Below are positions 9,454 through 17,455 of a stretch of DNA of 64,000 nt, in pieces (positions within the stretch are counted from its first letter, which is position 1; every line of letters begins with the position of its first letter). The notes beneath the pieces are model-generated. The model did no database searches and had not been told where the DNA came from. It worked only from the letters and a program-made list of their open reading frames with translations. Position numbers and translations under genes: made by a program. Origin of the DNA: Leifsonia xyli (GTDB lineage: Bacteria; Actinomycetota; Actinomycetes; Actinomycetales; Microbacteriaceae); NCBI GenBank assembly GCA_003243275.1, contig QFQR01000004.1:124001-188000 (forward strand), given 5' to 3'.

Positions 9454-11631
9454 ATGGCCAACATGCAGGGCGCACCCTCCACCCAGGAGGAGCCGAAGAG
9501 CGCTCTCGAGCAATACGGCATCAACCTCACCGAGATCGCCCAGAGCGGCAAGCTCGATCCGGTGATCGGACGGGATGCCGAGATCCGACGCGTCAGCCAG
9601 GTGCTGACCCGTCGCACCAAGAACAACCCCGTGCTCATCGGCGAGCCCGGCGTCGGCAAGACCGCCGTCGTCGAGGGGCTCGCCCAGCGCATCGTCGCGG
9701 GCGACGTCGCCGACTCGCTCAAGGGCAAGCAGCTCGTCTCGCTCGACCTGGCTGCGCTCGTCGCGGGTGCCAAGTACCGAGGTGAGTTCGAGGAGCGCCT
9801 GAAGGCCGTGCTCAAGGAGATCAACGACTCCGACGGCCGGGTCATCACCTTCATCGACGAGTTGCACACCCTCATGGGTGCCGGCGGCGGCGAGGGATCG
9901 GTCGCGGCGGCGAACATGCTGAAGCCCATGCTCGCGCGTGGCGAGTTGCGCATGATCGGCGCCACCACCCTCAACGAGTACCGCGAATACATCGAGAAGG
10001 ATGCCGCGCTCGAGCGCCGCTTCCAGCAGGTCTACGTGGGCGAGCCGTCCGTCGAAGACACCGTCGCCATCCTCCGCGGTCTCAAGGAGCGCTACGAGGC
10101 GCACCACAAGGTCGCGATCGCCGACAGCGCGCTCGTGGCCGCCGCCACCCTGTCGAACCGCTACATCACCGCCCGCCAACTGCCCGACAAGGCGATCGAC
10201 CTCATCGATGAGGCGGCATCCCGGCTCAAGATGGAGATCGATTCGAGCCCCGTCGAGATCGACGAGCTCAAGCGCGCCGTCGACCGCCTCAAGATCGAGG
10301 AGCTCGCCCTCAAGAAGGAGAAGGACGCCGCCTCGAAGGAGCGGCTCGAGAAGCTGCGCACCGACATGGCGGGCAAGGAGAAGCAGCTCGACGCGCTGCA
10401 GACCAGGTGGCAGGCCGAGAAGAGCACGCTGCACAGCGTGGGCGACCTGAAGTCGCACCTCAACGACGCGCGCATCGAGCTCGACCGGGCCATGCGCGAG
10501 CAGCGCTACCAAGACGCCTCGAAGCTCAACTACGAGACGATTCCGGCGATCGAGCAGCAGCTGCTGCAGGCCGAGGCGATCGAGCAGCAGGGTCCGCGGA
10601 TGGTGAACGACCAGGTCACCGACGAGGACATCGCCGCCGTCGTGGCGGCGTGGACCGGCATCCCGGTCGACAAGCTGCGGCAGGGCGAGACCGAGAAGCT
10701 GCTGGGGCTCGAGGCCGAGCTCGGCAAGCGGCTCATCGGTCAGCGGGATGCCGTGCGCGCGGTCTCCGAGGCGGTGCGCCGCTCGCGGGCCGGGATCTCC
10801 GACCCCGATCGGCCCACCGGGTCGTTCCTCTTCCTCGGGCCCACCGGCGTCGGCAAGACGGAGCTCGCGAAGGCGCTCGCCGCCTACCTCTTCGACGACG
10901 CGAAGGCGCTCGTGCGCATCGACATGTCCGAGTACGGCGAGAAGTTCGCCGTGTCGCGCCTCGTCGGCGCCCCTCCCGGCTACATCGGCTACGAACAGGG
11001 CGGACAGCTCACCGAAGCGGTGCGCCGCCGACCCTACTCGGTGATCCTGCTCGACGAGGTCGAGAAGGCGCACCCCGAGGTGTTCGACGTGCTGCTGCAG
11101 GTGCTCGACGATGGTCGGCTCACCGACGGGCAGGGGCGCACGGTCGACTTCCGCAACACGATCCTCATCCTCACCTCCAACCTCGGCAGTCAGGTGCTCG
11201 TCGACCGCGACCTCAGCTGGGAGAAGAAGCAGGACGCCGTGCAGGAGCTCGTGCGCCAGTCGTTCAAGCCCGAGTTCGTGAACCGGCTCGACGACATCGT
11301 GGTGTTCGCGCCGCTCTCGGAGGCCGACCTCGGCCAGATCGTGTCGCTCTACGTCGACCGGCTCGAACGGCGGCTCGGTGAGCGGCGGCTGCAGCTCGCC
11401 GTGACGCCGGATGCGCGGGCCTGGCTCGCGGAGCGCGGCTACGACCCGAGCTACGGGGCGCGGCCGCTGCGGCGGCTCATGCAGCACGAGATCGACGACC
11501 GGCTCGCGAAGTCGTTGCTCTCGGGCGAGGTGCGCGACGGGGACACCGTGCGCGTCGACCTCGACCGTCGCGGCGACGGCCTTCAGGTCACCCGCTTCGA
11601 GGAGGCCGCCGCCCCCACGCCTGAGAACTGA
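9454..11631 (+). CDS. clpB: ClpB-type disaggregase lacking the N-terminal domain
   Basis: This 725-residue AAA+ protein rescues aggregated proteins with DnaK/DnaJ/GrpE. Walker A motifs are at about residues 63-70 (GEPGVGKT) and 462-469 (GPTGVGKT). A coiled-coil middle domain (about 290-415) identifies it as ClpB, not ClpA or ClpC. The ATG at 9454 follows ACGGAGAACC and gives a protein that begins directly before the first ATPase domain, so the 140-residue Clp_N domain of typical ClpB is missing. The upstream sequence is a HAIR operator, so the short form is not a mis-chosen start. Its stop TGA overlaps the first base pairs of a palindrome. Confidence 0.93.
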   Translation: MANMQGAPSTQEEPKSALEQYGINLTEIAQSGKLDPVIGRDAEIRRVSQVLTRRTKNNPVLIGEPGVGKTAVVEGLAQRIVAGDVADSLKGKQLVSLDLAALVAGAKYRGEFEERLKAVLKEINDSDGRVITFIDELHTLMGAGGGEGSVAAANMLKPMLARGELRMIGATTLNEYREYIEKDAALERRFQQVYVGEPSVEDTVAILRGLKERYEAHHKVAIADSALVAAATLSNRYITARQLPDKAIDLIDEAASRLKMEIDSSPVEIDELKRAVDRLKIEELALKKEKDAASKERLEKLRTDMAGKEKQLDALQTRWQAEKSTLHSVGDLKSHLNDARIELDRAMREQRYQDASKLNYETIPAIEQQLLQAEAIEQQGPRMVNDQVTDEDIAAVVAAWTGIPVDKLRQGETEKLLGLEAELGKRLIGQRDAVRAVSEAVRRSRAGISDPDRPTGSFLFLGPTGVGKTELAKALAAYLFDDAKALVRIDMSEYGEKFAVSRLVGAPPGYIGYEQGGQLTEAVRRRPYSVILLDEVEKAHPEVFDVLLQVLDDGRLTDGQGRTVDFRNTILILTSNLGSQVLVDRDLSWEKKQDAVQELVRQSFKPEFVNRLDDIVVFAPLSEADLGQIVSLYVDRLERRLGERRLQLAVTPDARAWLAERGYDPSYGARPLRRLMQHEIDDRLAKSLLSGEVRDGDTVRVDLDRRGDGLQVTRFEEAAAPTPEN

Positions 11632-11685
11632 GGCGTCACTTTGCGTCGCTCGGCCGCGGCCCGAGGCGACGCAAAGTGACGCCTC
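11630..11685. repeat. Intergenic palindrome, family A copy 1
   Basis: Perfect 20-bp arms (GAGGCGTCACTTTGCGTCGC at 11630-11649 and its inverse at 11666-11685) between converging clpB and acs. Compared with other family A copies it has C/G where they have T/A, changed in both arms. Confidence 0.92.
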
Positions 11686-11690
11686 GGGGG

Positions 11691-13664
11691 TCAGCGGGGG
11701 TGCACGAGCTCCGCGATGCGGGCCGGGCCGTCGGGATCCTGCAGGCTCGTCGTGTCGCCGAGCGGGCGACCGTCGACGATGTCGCGCAGCAGGCGGCGCA
11801 TGATCTTGCCCGAGCGGGTCTTCGGCAGCTCGGGCACCAGGTGGATGTCGCGCGGCTTCGCCACGGGTCCGATCGCGGTCGCGACATGTGCGCGCAGCTC
11901 GGCCACCGCATCCGCACCGACCTCGCGCGCGGGGATCACGAACGCGACGATCGCCTCGCCGGTGAGCGGGTCATCCGCCCCCGTCACGCCCGCCTCGCCC
12001 ACCAGCGGATGCGCGACGAGCGCCGACTCGATCTCGATCGTCGAGAGGCGGTGGCCCGAGACGTTGATGACGTCGTCGACGCGGCCCAGCAGCCAGACGT
12101 CGCCGTCGGCATCCGTCTTCGCGCCGTCGCCCGAGAAGAAGTAGCCGCGGTCGGCGAAGCGCCGCCAGTAGGAGTCGAGGTAGCGCTGCGGGTCGCCCCA
12201 CACGGTGCGGGCGAGGGCGGGGAAGGGGCGCGGGATCACGAGGTAGCCGCCCGCGCCAGGCGGCACCTCCTCGCCGTGCTCGTCGACGACGAGGGTCTCG
12301 AGCCCCGGCAGGGCGCGCGAGGCGGAGCCCGGCTTGATGGTCGTGAGGCCCGGGATCGGCGCCATGATCGCCGCCCCGGTCTCCGACTGCCACCAGGTGT
12401 CGACGACCGGCGCCGTGCCCGCGCCGAGCTGCTCGCGGAACCACACCCACGCCTCCGGGTTGATCGCCTCACCCACCGAGCCGAGCAGCCGGATGCTGGA
12501 GAGGTCGAACTCATCCGGCACGCCATCCGGGAACCACGTCATGAGGGTGCGCACGAGGGTCGGGGCCGTGTAGTAGACGGTGACGCCGTAGCGCTCGATG
12601 AGCTCGAGATGCCGGGTGCGGCGGGGCGCATCCGGGGTGCCCTCGTAGATCAGCTGCGTCGTGGCGTTGCTGAGCGGACCGTAGAGCTCGTAGCTGTGCG
12701 CGGTCACCCAGGCGAGGTCGGCGGTGCACCAGTGCACGTCGTCGGGCTTCGCATCGAAGGCGGCCCAGTGCGTCCAGGAGGCCTGGGTGAGGTAGCCGCC
12801 GCTCGTGTGCACGAGGCCCTTCGGCTTCCCGGTGGTGCCGGAGGTGTAGATGATGAAGAGCGGCGTCTCGGCGGGGAAGGACTCCGCCTCGTGCGTCTCC
12901 GGCTGGCGCTCGACCACCTCGTGCCACCACACGTCGCGGCCCCCGGTCCAGGGGATGTCGTCGCCCGTGCGGCGGATGACGAGCACGTGCTCCACGTGGT
13001 CGAGGCCGGCGACCGCGGCATCCGCGTTGTGCTTCACGGCGACGGCCTTCCCGCGGCGGTACTGCCCGTCCGAGGTCACGAGCAGCTTCGCTCCCGTGTC
13101 CTGCACGCGGAAGCGCAGCGCCTCGGCCGAGAAGCCGCCGAAGACGAGCGAGTGCACGGCGCCGAGGCGCGCCACCGCGAGCGTCACGATGACGGTCTCG
13201 AGCAGCACCGGCAGGTAGATCACGACGCGGTCGCCGCGGCGGATGCCGAGCTCGGTGAGCGCGTTCGCCGCCTTCGCGACCTCCCGCTGCAGCTCGGCGA
13301 AGGTGAGGCTGCGCGTGTCGCCCGGCTCGCCCTCCCAGTGGTACGCGACCTTGTCGCCGAGTCCGGCAGCCACGTGCCGGTCGACGCAGTTGACGGCCAC
13401 GTTGAGGGTGCCGTCGGAGAACCACTCGGCGCGCGGCGGGCGCAGCTCGCCGTCGGGACCGAGGGCGGGGGTCCAGTCGAGGGTGCGGGTGAAGGGGGTG
13501 TCCCAGTCGAGGCGACGGGCGGCATCCGCCCAGAACGCCTGCGGGTCCTCGGCGGCGCGCTCCCACGCGTCGGCCGCGACGTTGGAGGCGGCCGCCACGC
13601 TCGCTGGGGGCGTGTAGGCGCGCGTCTCCACCAGGAGCTCTCGAATCCGCGCCTCGTCCGTCAC
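11691..13664 (-). CDS. acs: Acetyl-CoA synthetase (AMP-forming)
   Basis: This 657-residue enzyme activates acetate to acetyl-CoA through acetyl-AMP. It has the phosphate-binding loop YTSGTTGKPKG (about residue 275), the WWQSETG motif, the hinge GRVDDVINVSGHR and the C-terminal PKTRSGKIMRR, whose lysine is the usual acetylation switch. Length and motif order are those of Acs. It appears monocistronic and is flanked on both sides by palindromes. Confidence 0.95.
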   Translation of the reverse strand: MTDEARIRELLVETRAYTPPASVAAASNVAADAWERAAEDPQAFWADAARRLDWDTPFTRTLDWTPALGPDGELRPPRAEWFSDGTLNVAVNCVDRHVAAGLGDKVAYHWEGEPGDTRSLTFAELQREVAKAANALTELGIRRGDRVVIYLPVLLETVIVTLAVARLGAVHSLVFGGFSAEALRFRVQDTGAKLLVTSDGQYRRGKAVAVKHNADAAVAGLDHVEHVLVIRRTGDDIPWTGGRDVWWHEVVERQPETHEAESFPAETPLFIIYTSGTTGKPKGLVHTSGGYLTQASWTHWAAFDAKPDDVHWCTADLAWVTAHSYELYGPLSNATTQLIYEGTPDAPRRTRHLELIERYGVTVYYTAPTLVRTLMTWFPDGVPDEFDLSSIRLLGSVGEAINPEAWVWFREQLGAGTAPVVDTWWQSETGAAIMAPIPGLTTIKPGSASRALPGLETLVVDEHGEEVPPGAGGYLVIPRPFPALARTVWGDPQRYLDSYWRRFADRGYFFSGDGAKTDADGDVWLLGRVDDVINVSGHRLSTIEIESALVAHPLVGEAGVTGADDPLTGEAIVAFVIPAREVGADAVAELRAHVATAIGPVAKPRDIHLVPELPKTRSGKIMRRLLRDIVDGRPLGDTTSLQDPDGPARIAELVHPR

Positions 13665-13735
13665 CCGACGACGCTATCCGCGCCGACCCGGCTCTCCCGA
13701 ATCCCGCCGCAACCTCACGTCACACGCCGAGCGGT

Positions 13736-13811
13736 TGCTCGTAGCTGGAGCTGGCACCTCGGCGCCCCCGATCCTTCCGGGGCGCCGACGCCGTAGCTGG
13801 AGCTACGAGCA
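13736..13811. repeat. Intergenic inverted repeat, family F, with nested hairpin
   Basis: Outer arms TGCTCGTAGCT (13736-13746) and its inverse (13801-13811) enclose an inner GGCGCCCC/GGGGCGCC hairpin. GTAGCTGGAGCT also occurs twice as a direct repeat. It starts next to the stop of the downstream gene. Confidence 0.8.
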
Positions 13812-14810
13812 TCAACTCAGGGCGGGGATGACCTCGCGCTCGAAGAGCTCCACGCCCGAGCGGTCGTAGGCGGAGTCGGGGAAGTAGTGGATGCTGTAGT
13901 CGAGTCCCAGCGCCTGCCGCTCGCGCAGCACCTCGATGATCTCGGCCGGCGTGCCCGCGATGCCCTCCTTCGACGGGATGCCGCGGTACTGCGCCACGAC
14001 CTCCGCCGCCTTCGCGTCGCCGATCGACTCGGCCAGCCGCGCCTCGTAGGAGTCCACCTTGCGGTGCACCTCGGCGCTCGTCTCGGCGATGATCGTGGCG
14101 AAGTTCGAGGAGCGGGTGATCGCGGAGAAGTCGGTGCCGACGCTCGCGCAGTGCCCCCGCAGGATCTCGCTCTTGCGCGCGAACTCCTCCGCACCGCCGT
14201 TGAAGTTCGTGTAGCGCGCGTACTGCGCCGCGATCTTCAGCGTCACCTTCTCGCCGCCGCCCGCGACCCAGAACGGGATGCCGCCCTCCTGCAGCGGCCG
14301 CGGCTCGACGATCGCGCCGTCCACCTGCCAGAACTCGCCGTCGAGGCTCGCCTTCCCCGTCGTCCAGGCCTGATGCATGATCTCGACGCCCTCGCGCAGC
14401 GCCCGCAGCCGGGCAGGCGCATCCGGGAAGCCGTAGCCGTAGGCGCGGAACTCGTGCTCGTACCAGCCCGCCCCGATGCCCATCTCGAGCCGGCCGCCCG
14501 AGATCAGATCAACCGTCGCGGCGACCTTCGCCAGGTAGGCGGGGTTGCGGTAGGCCACACAGGTGCACATCTGGCCGAGCCGGATGCGCGAGGTCGACGC
14601 CGCGAAGGCCGCCATGAGCGTCCACGCCTCGTGGGTGGCCTCCTCGCTCGGCACCGGCGTCGTGTGGAAGTGGTCGTACACCCACAGCGACTCCCACGGC
14701 CCCGCCTCTGCGGCCTGCGCGAGGTCGTGCATGACCCCCCACTGCCGTGCGGGGTCGATGCCCACGAGGTCGAAGCGCCAGCCCTGGGGGATGAAGATGC
14801 CGAATCTCAC
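13812..14810 (-). CDS. LLM-class (luciferase-like) flavin oxidoreductase
   Basis: This 332-residue TIM-barrel protein is of the luciferase-like monooxygenase superfamily. It begins MRFGIFIPQGWRFDLVG and contains ESLWVYDHFHT, LGQMCTCVAYRNPAYLAK and the typical GGRLEMGIGAGWYEHEF. The cofactor may be F420 or FMN. It follows the acyl-CoA-dehydrogenase-like monooxygenase gene by 38 bp on the same strand, so the two are probably co-transcribed and may act on one substrate. Confidence 0.88.
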   Translation of the reverse strand: MRFGIFIPQGWRFDLVGIDPARQWGVMHDLAQAAEAGPWESLWVYDHFHTTPVPSEEATHEAWTLMAAFAASTSRIRLGQMCTCVAYRNPAYLAKVAATVDLISGGRLEMGIGAGWYEHEFRAYGYGFPDAPARLRALREGVEIMHQAWTTGKASLDGEFWQVDGAIVEPRPLQEGGIPFWVAGGGEKVTLKIAAQYARYTNFNGGAEEFARKSEILRGHCASVGTDFSAITRSSNFATIIAETSAEVHRKVDSYEARLAESIGDAKAAEVVAQYRGIPSKEGIAGTPAEIIEVLRERQALGLDYSIHYFPDSAYDRSGVELFEREVIPALS

Positions 14811-14848
14811 CCCCCGAGCCTAGGACTCCTCGACCCCGTGGGTGCCGC

Positions 14849-16096
14849 TCAGGTGTACCAGCTGGGTTCCGGCACCTCGCCGAGCAGGGCGAACACCCCC
14901 ACCTCGCGCCTCTTGTAGGGGATCGGATCGTGCAGGCTGTGGGTGCGCAGGTTCCGCCAGAAGATGTCGAGGCCGACCGAGTTCGCGGATGCGCGTGCCC
15001 CGGTCAGCTCGAACACCTTCGTCGCCGTCTCCAGGCCGTCGTCGGAGATGCGCAGCTTCGCGGCCGCGATCCGCACGGCCACCTCGCCGCGCGAGCGTTC
15101 GGTGAGCTGCTCGCGCGGGGCGTGGAGGAGCACGCTGATCTCGTCGCCGACCGCGTCGATGAGCGCCGCATCCGCCCACAGCTTCGACTGCAGCCCGCCG
15201 TAGCCCTCGAGGATGTACCACTCCTCGCTCGCGCGCTGCTTCTCGTCGCCGCCGTACGGCCAGGCGCGCGTCGTCTCGCGCGTGTAGGCGGCCGCGCGTT
15301 CGAGGGCGCCCTCGGCGATGCCGAGGTAGAAGTTGGCGAAGACGAGCTGGATGGCGGGCACGTTGAGCGTGCCGTAGACGAGCGGCTGGAACACCTTGTC
15401 GACGAAGCCGGCGGCATCCGCCCACGGCACCCGCACCCCCTCGATGCGCACCGAGCCCGACTCGGTGAGCCGCTGCCCGAGGCTGTCCCAGTCGCGGCCG
15501 AAGACGATGCCCGGCTGGTCGGTCGGCACGATCGCGAAGACGTGCGTGTCGGTGCCCTCGAGCACCCCCTCGAGCACGGTCAGGTCGGAGACCACGCCGC
15601 CGGTCGAGAACGACTTGCGGCCCGTGAACACGAGCTCGTCGCCCTCGTCGCGCACGGTGAGGTCGGCATCCCGCGGGTTCACCGCGCCGCCGAACAGGTA
15701 GCGGTTCTCGGTGTACAGCTTCTCGACCGCCGCGATCTGCGCATCCGTCGCCACGAGCCGCGCGGCCCACGCCCACAGGTAGTGGTAGCCGAGCAGCTGG
15801 CCGATCGAGCCGTCACCGCGGGCGATGATGCGGATGACGCGGTAGGCGGTCGCCCACTGCTGTCCGCCGCCGCCGTGCTCCGCCGGCCCGAGCAGCGTCA
15901 CGAGGCCGGAGTTCTTCAGCAGCGCGACCTCGTCGACGGGGGATGCGCCGGCGCGGTCGCGCTCGACGGCATCCGCGGCGAGGATCTGCGACACCTCCTC
16001 GGCGCGGGCGAGCCAGGCCGCGGCATCCGCGGGGGCGGGTGCGCCCTGCCAGCGGTCGGTGAGCGCGCTCGGTGAGAGCGTGATGGGAGTCGACAT
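14849..16096 (-). CDS. DszC/SfnB-type flavin monooxygenase (acyl-CoA dehydrogenase fold)
   Basis: This 415-residue protein has the three-domain acyl-CoA dehydrogenase fold, with GDGSIGQLLGYHYLWAWAA, FTGRKSFSTG and SLGQRLTESG. It lacks the usual catalytic glutamate context and fits the SfnB/DszC group of reduced-flavin-dependent sulfur or nitrogen monooxygenases. The ATG at 16096 is preceded by GAGAGGAA; an upstream in-frame ATG at 16132 is less well placed. With the downstream LLM gene it suggests oxidative use of an organosulfur or similar compound. Confidence 0.82.
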   Translation of the reverse strand: MSTPITLSPSALTDRWQGAPAPADAAAWLARAEEVSQILAADAVERDRAGASPVDEVALLKNSGLVTLLGPAEHGGGGQQWATAYRVIRIIARGDGSIGQLLGYHYLWAWAARLVATDAQIAAVEKLYTENRYLFGGAVNPRDADLTVRDEGDELVFTGRKSFSTGGVVSDLTVLEGVLEGTDTHVFAIVPTDQPGIVFGRDWDSLGQRLTESGSVRIEGVRVPWADAAGFVDKVFQPLVYGTLNVPAIQLVFANFYLGIAEGALERAAAYTRETTRAWPYGGDEKQRASEEWYILEGYGGLQSKLWADAALIDAVGDEISVLLHAPREQLTERSRGEVAVRIAAAKLRISDDGLETATKVFELTGARASANSVGLDIFWRNLRTHSLHDPIPYKRREVGVFALLGEVPEPSWYT

Positions 16097-16164
16097 GGGG
16101 TTCCTCTCGGGGATCGGTTGGGTGAGGAACACCCTGCCGCGCGGCTCGCCGAGGGAGAAGGGTC

Positions 16165-16272
16165 ATGACGAACGACGTCGCCATGCGTCAATTCGTGACG
16201 TCGCGCGTCAGCGCGTGCGATCAGCTCGTCGCGCAGCTACGGCGCAGCAGCTGCCGAACGATGTCGATGTGA
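16165..16272 (+). CDS. Possible 35-aa small ORF
   Basis: A 36-codon frame with start ATG preceded by GAGGGAGAAGG, running up to the end of the fic gene on the opposite strand. It encodes a short basic peptide with two cysteines (SACDQL, RSSCRT). It is divergent from the monooxygenase gene. There is no recognisable homology, and the gap may equally be only a promoter region. Confidence 0.25.
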   Translation: MTNDVAMRQFVTSRVSACDQLVAQLRRSSCRTMSM

Positions 16273-17385
16273 CTAGAAGAGCGAGGACGGGTCGCCGGCG
16301 ATGGACTCGTCGCGAGTCAGCAGCTCCATGAAGCGGGTGTTGACGAAGAGCCGTTCTCTCCCGAGGGACAGCTTCACCAGCGCGCCGGATTCCGCGAGCG
16401 CGTTCAGCCAATTGGTCGCAGTGGGCCGAGAGACGCCGGTGCGCGCCATGACGGTGGCGATTCTGGCGTAGGGCTGTTCGAACAACACGGCGAGGAGATC
16501 GGCGTTGACCGTTCCGAACTGTGCTCGAAGGTCCGCGGTGACCTCGTCCTCGAGTTGTTTGATCGCGTCGATCTTTCTGATCGTCGCCTCGGCCGTCTGC
16601 CTCACTCCCTCGAGCATGTAGAGGATCCACGATTGCCAGTCGCCGTCTCTCGTCACGCGAAGCAGCAGCTCGTAATAGGCGGACTTGTTCTCGATGATGT
16701 AGCGGGAGAGGTAGAGAATCGGTTGGCTGAGCAACCCCGCGGCGACGAGCAGAAGCACGTTCAGCACACGACCGGTGCGGCCGTTGCCATCTTCGAACGG
16801 GTGGATGGCCTCGAACTGGTAGTGGGCGACGGCCATCGTCACCAGCGGGTCCAGCCCTCCGTCGGCGTGCACGAACTCCTCCCAATTCTGAAGGTGGGAT
16901 CGGATGACATCCGCACCGACGGGAGGTGTGTAGATGGGTGCGTGGTCGACGGGGCTGCCGATGTAGGTGCCCGGCAGTTGGCGGACCTGCATCTCACGTT
17001 GCTTGATGAGAGAACAGATCTCGGCTGCGGTGGTGGCGCTGAGCGGTCGCGATCGAGCTCGCTGAAACCCGGTGAACAGGGCCGTGCGATATCTCAACGC
17101 TTCGCGTGTCGCAGGGCTTGTCGCTGCTGACTCGTCCTGCGCGTAGCGGAAGAGGTCGTCGGTGGTCGTGACGATGTTCTCGATCTCAGAACTGGCTTGG
17201 GCCTCGAGGATGGGGATCGCATTCAGAAGCACCGTGGGATTGGGAAGAGACCGAGATGACTGGTCCAGCGCGGCCAGTGCTGCCCGCGCCTCGATGACGA
17301 GCTTGAGGACGGGCTTGGTCTCGAGCTCGGCACGGGGAGGCAGGCCGGGCAGGTCGTTGTACGGTGCCGAAGGTCGCCAGGTCAC
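16273..17385 (-). CDS. Fic-domain AMPylase-type protein with internal inhibitory motif and C-terminal winged helix
   Basis: This 370-residue protein has the intact Fic motif HPFEDGNGRTGR (195-206), which transfers AMP or another NMP to target hydroxyls. An N-terminal inhibitory helix SSEIEN (65-70) makes it a class II, self-inhibited Fic protein, so no separate antitoxin is needed. The N-terminus (PGLPP, SLPNP) is of the Fic/DUF4172-like type. A winged-helix segment (about 320-345, RIATVMARTGVSRPTATNWL) closes the protein. Codon usage is visibly less GC-rich than its neighbours and the GGATGC hexamer is scarce, suggesting acquisition by transfer. The GTG start follows AGGATCGC. Confidence 0.9.
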   Translation of the reverse strand: MTWRPSAPYNDLPGLPPRAELETKPVLKLVIEARAALAALDQSSRSLPNPTVLLNAIPILEAQASSEIENIVTTTDDLFRYAQDESAATSPATREALRYRTALFTGFQRARSRPLSATTAAEICSLIKQREMQVRQLPGTYIGSPVDHAPIYTPPVGADVIRSHLQNWEEFVHADGGLDPLVTMAVAHYQFEAIHPFEDGNGRTGRVLNVLLLVAAGLLSQPILYLSRYIIENKSAYYELLLRVTRDGDWQSWILYMLEGVRQTAEATIRKIDAIKQLEDEVTADLRAQFGTVNADLLAVLFEQPYARIATVMARTGVSRPTATNWLNALAESGALVKLSLGRERLFVNTRFMELLTRDESIAGDPSSLF

Positions 17386-17455
17386 CCTGCGATCCTAGTC
17401 ATATGTAAAAAAAACCCGCGAAACTTTGCATATATCCGGTTCGTGTCAAATGCGT
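17386..17455 (-). promoter_or_regulatory. AT-rich promoter region of the fic gene
   Basis: The gap between fadD and fic is strikingly AT-rich for this genome, with an A8 run, CATATG and CATATAT. On the minus strand TTGACA (17449-17444) and TATATG or TACATA hexamers are present, but none forms a well-spaced -35/-10 pair. The T8 run may also help end fadD transcription. Confidence 0.35.

Noticed and set aside
11676..13796. A 706-codon open frame on the plus strand
   Set aside because: Antisense to acs, whose motifs are unambiguous; low-complexity translation.
17386..17455. Rho-independent terminator of fadD
   Set aside because: The T8 run on the minus strand is not preceded by a stable hairpin.
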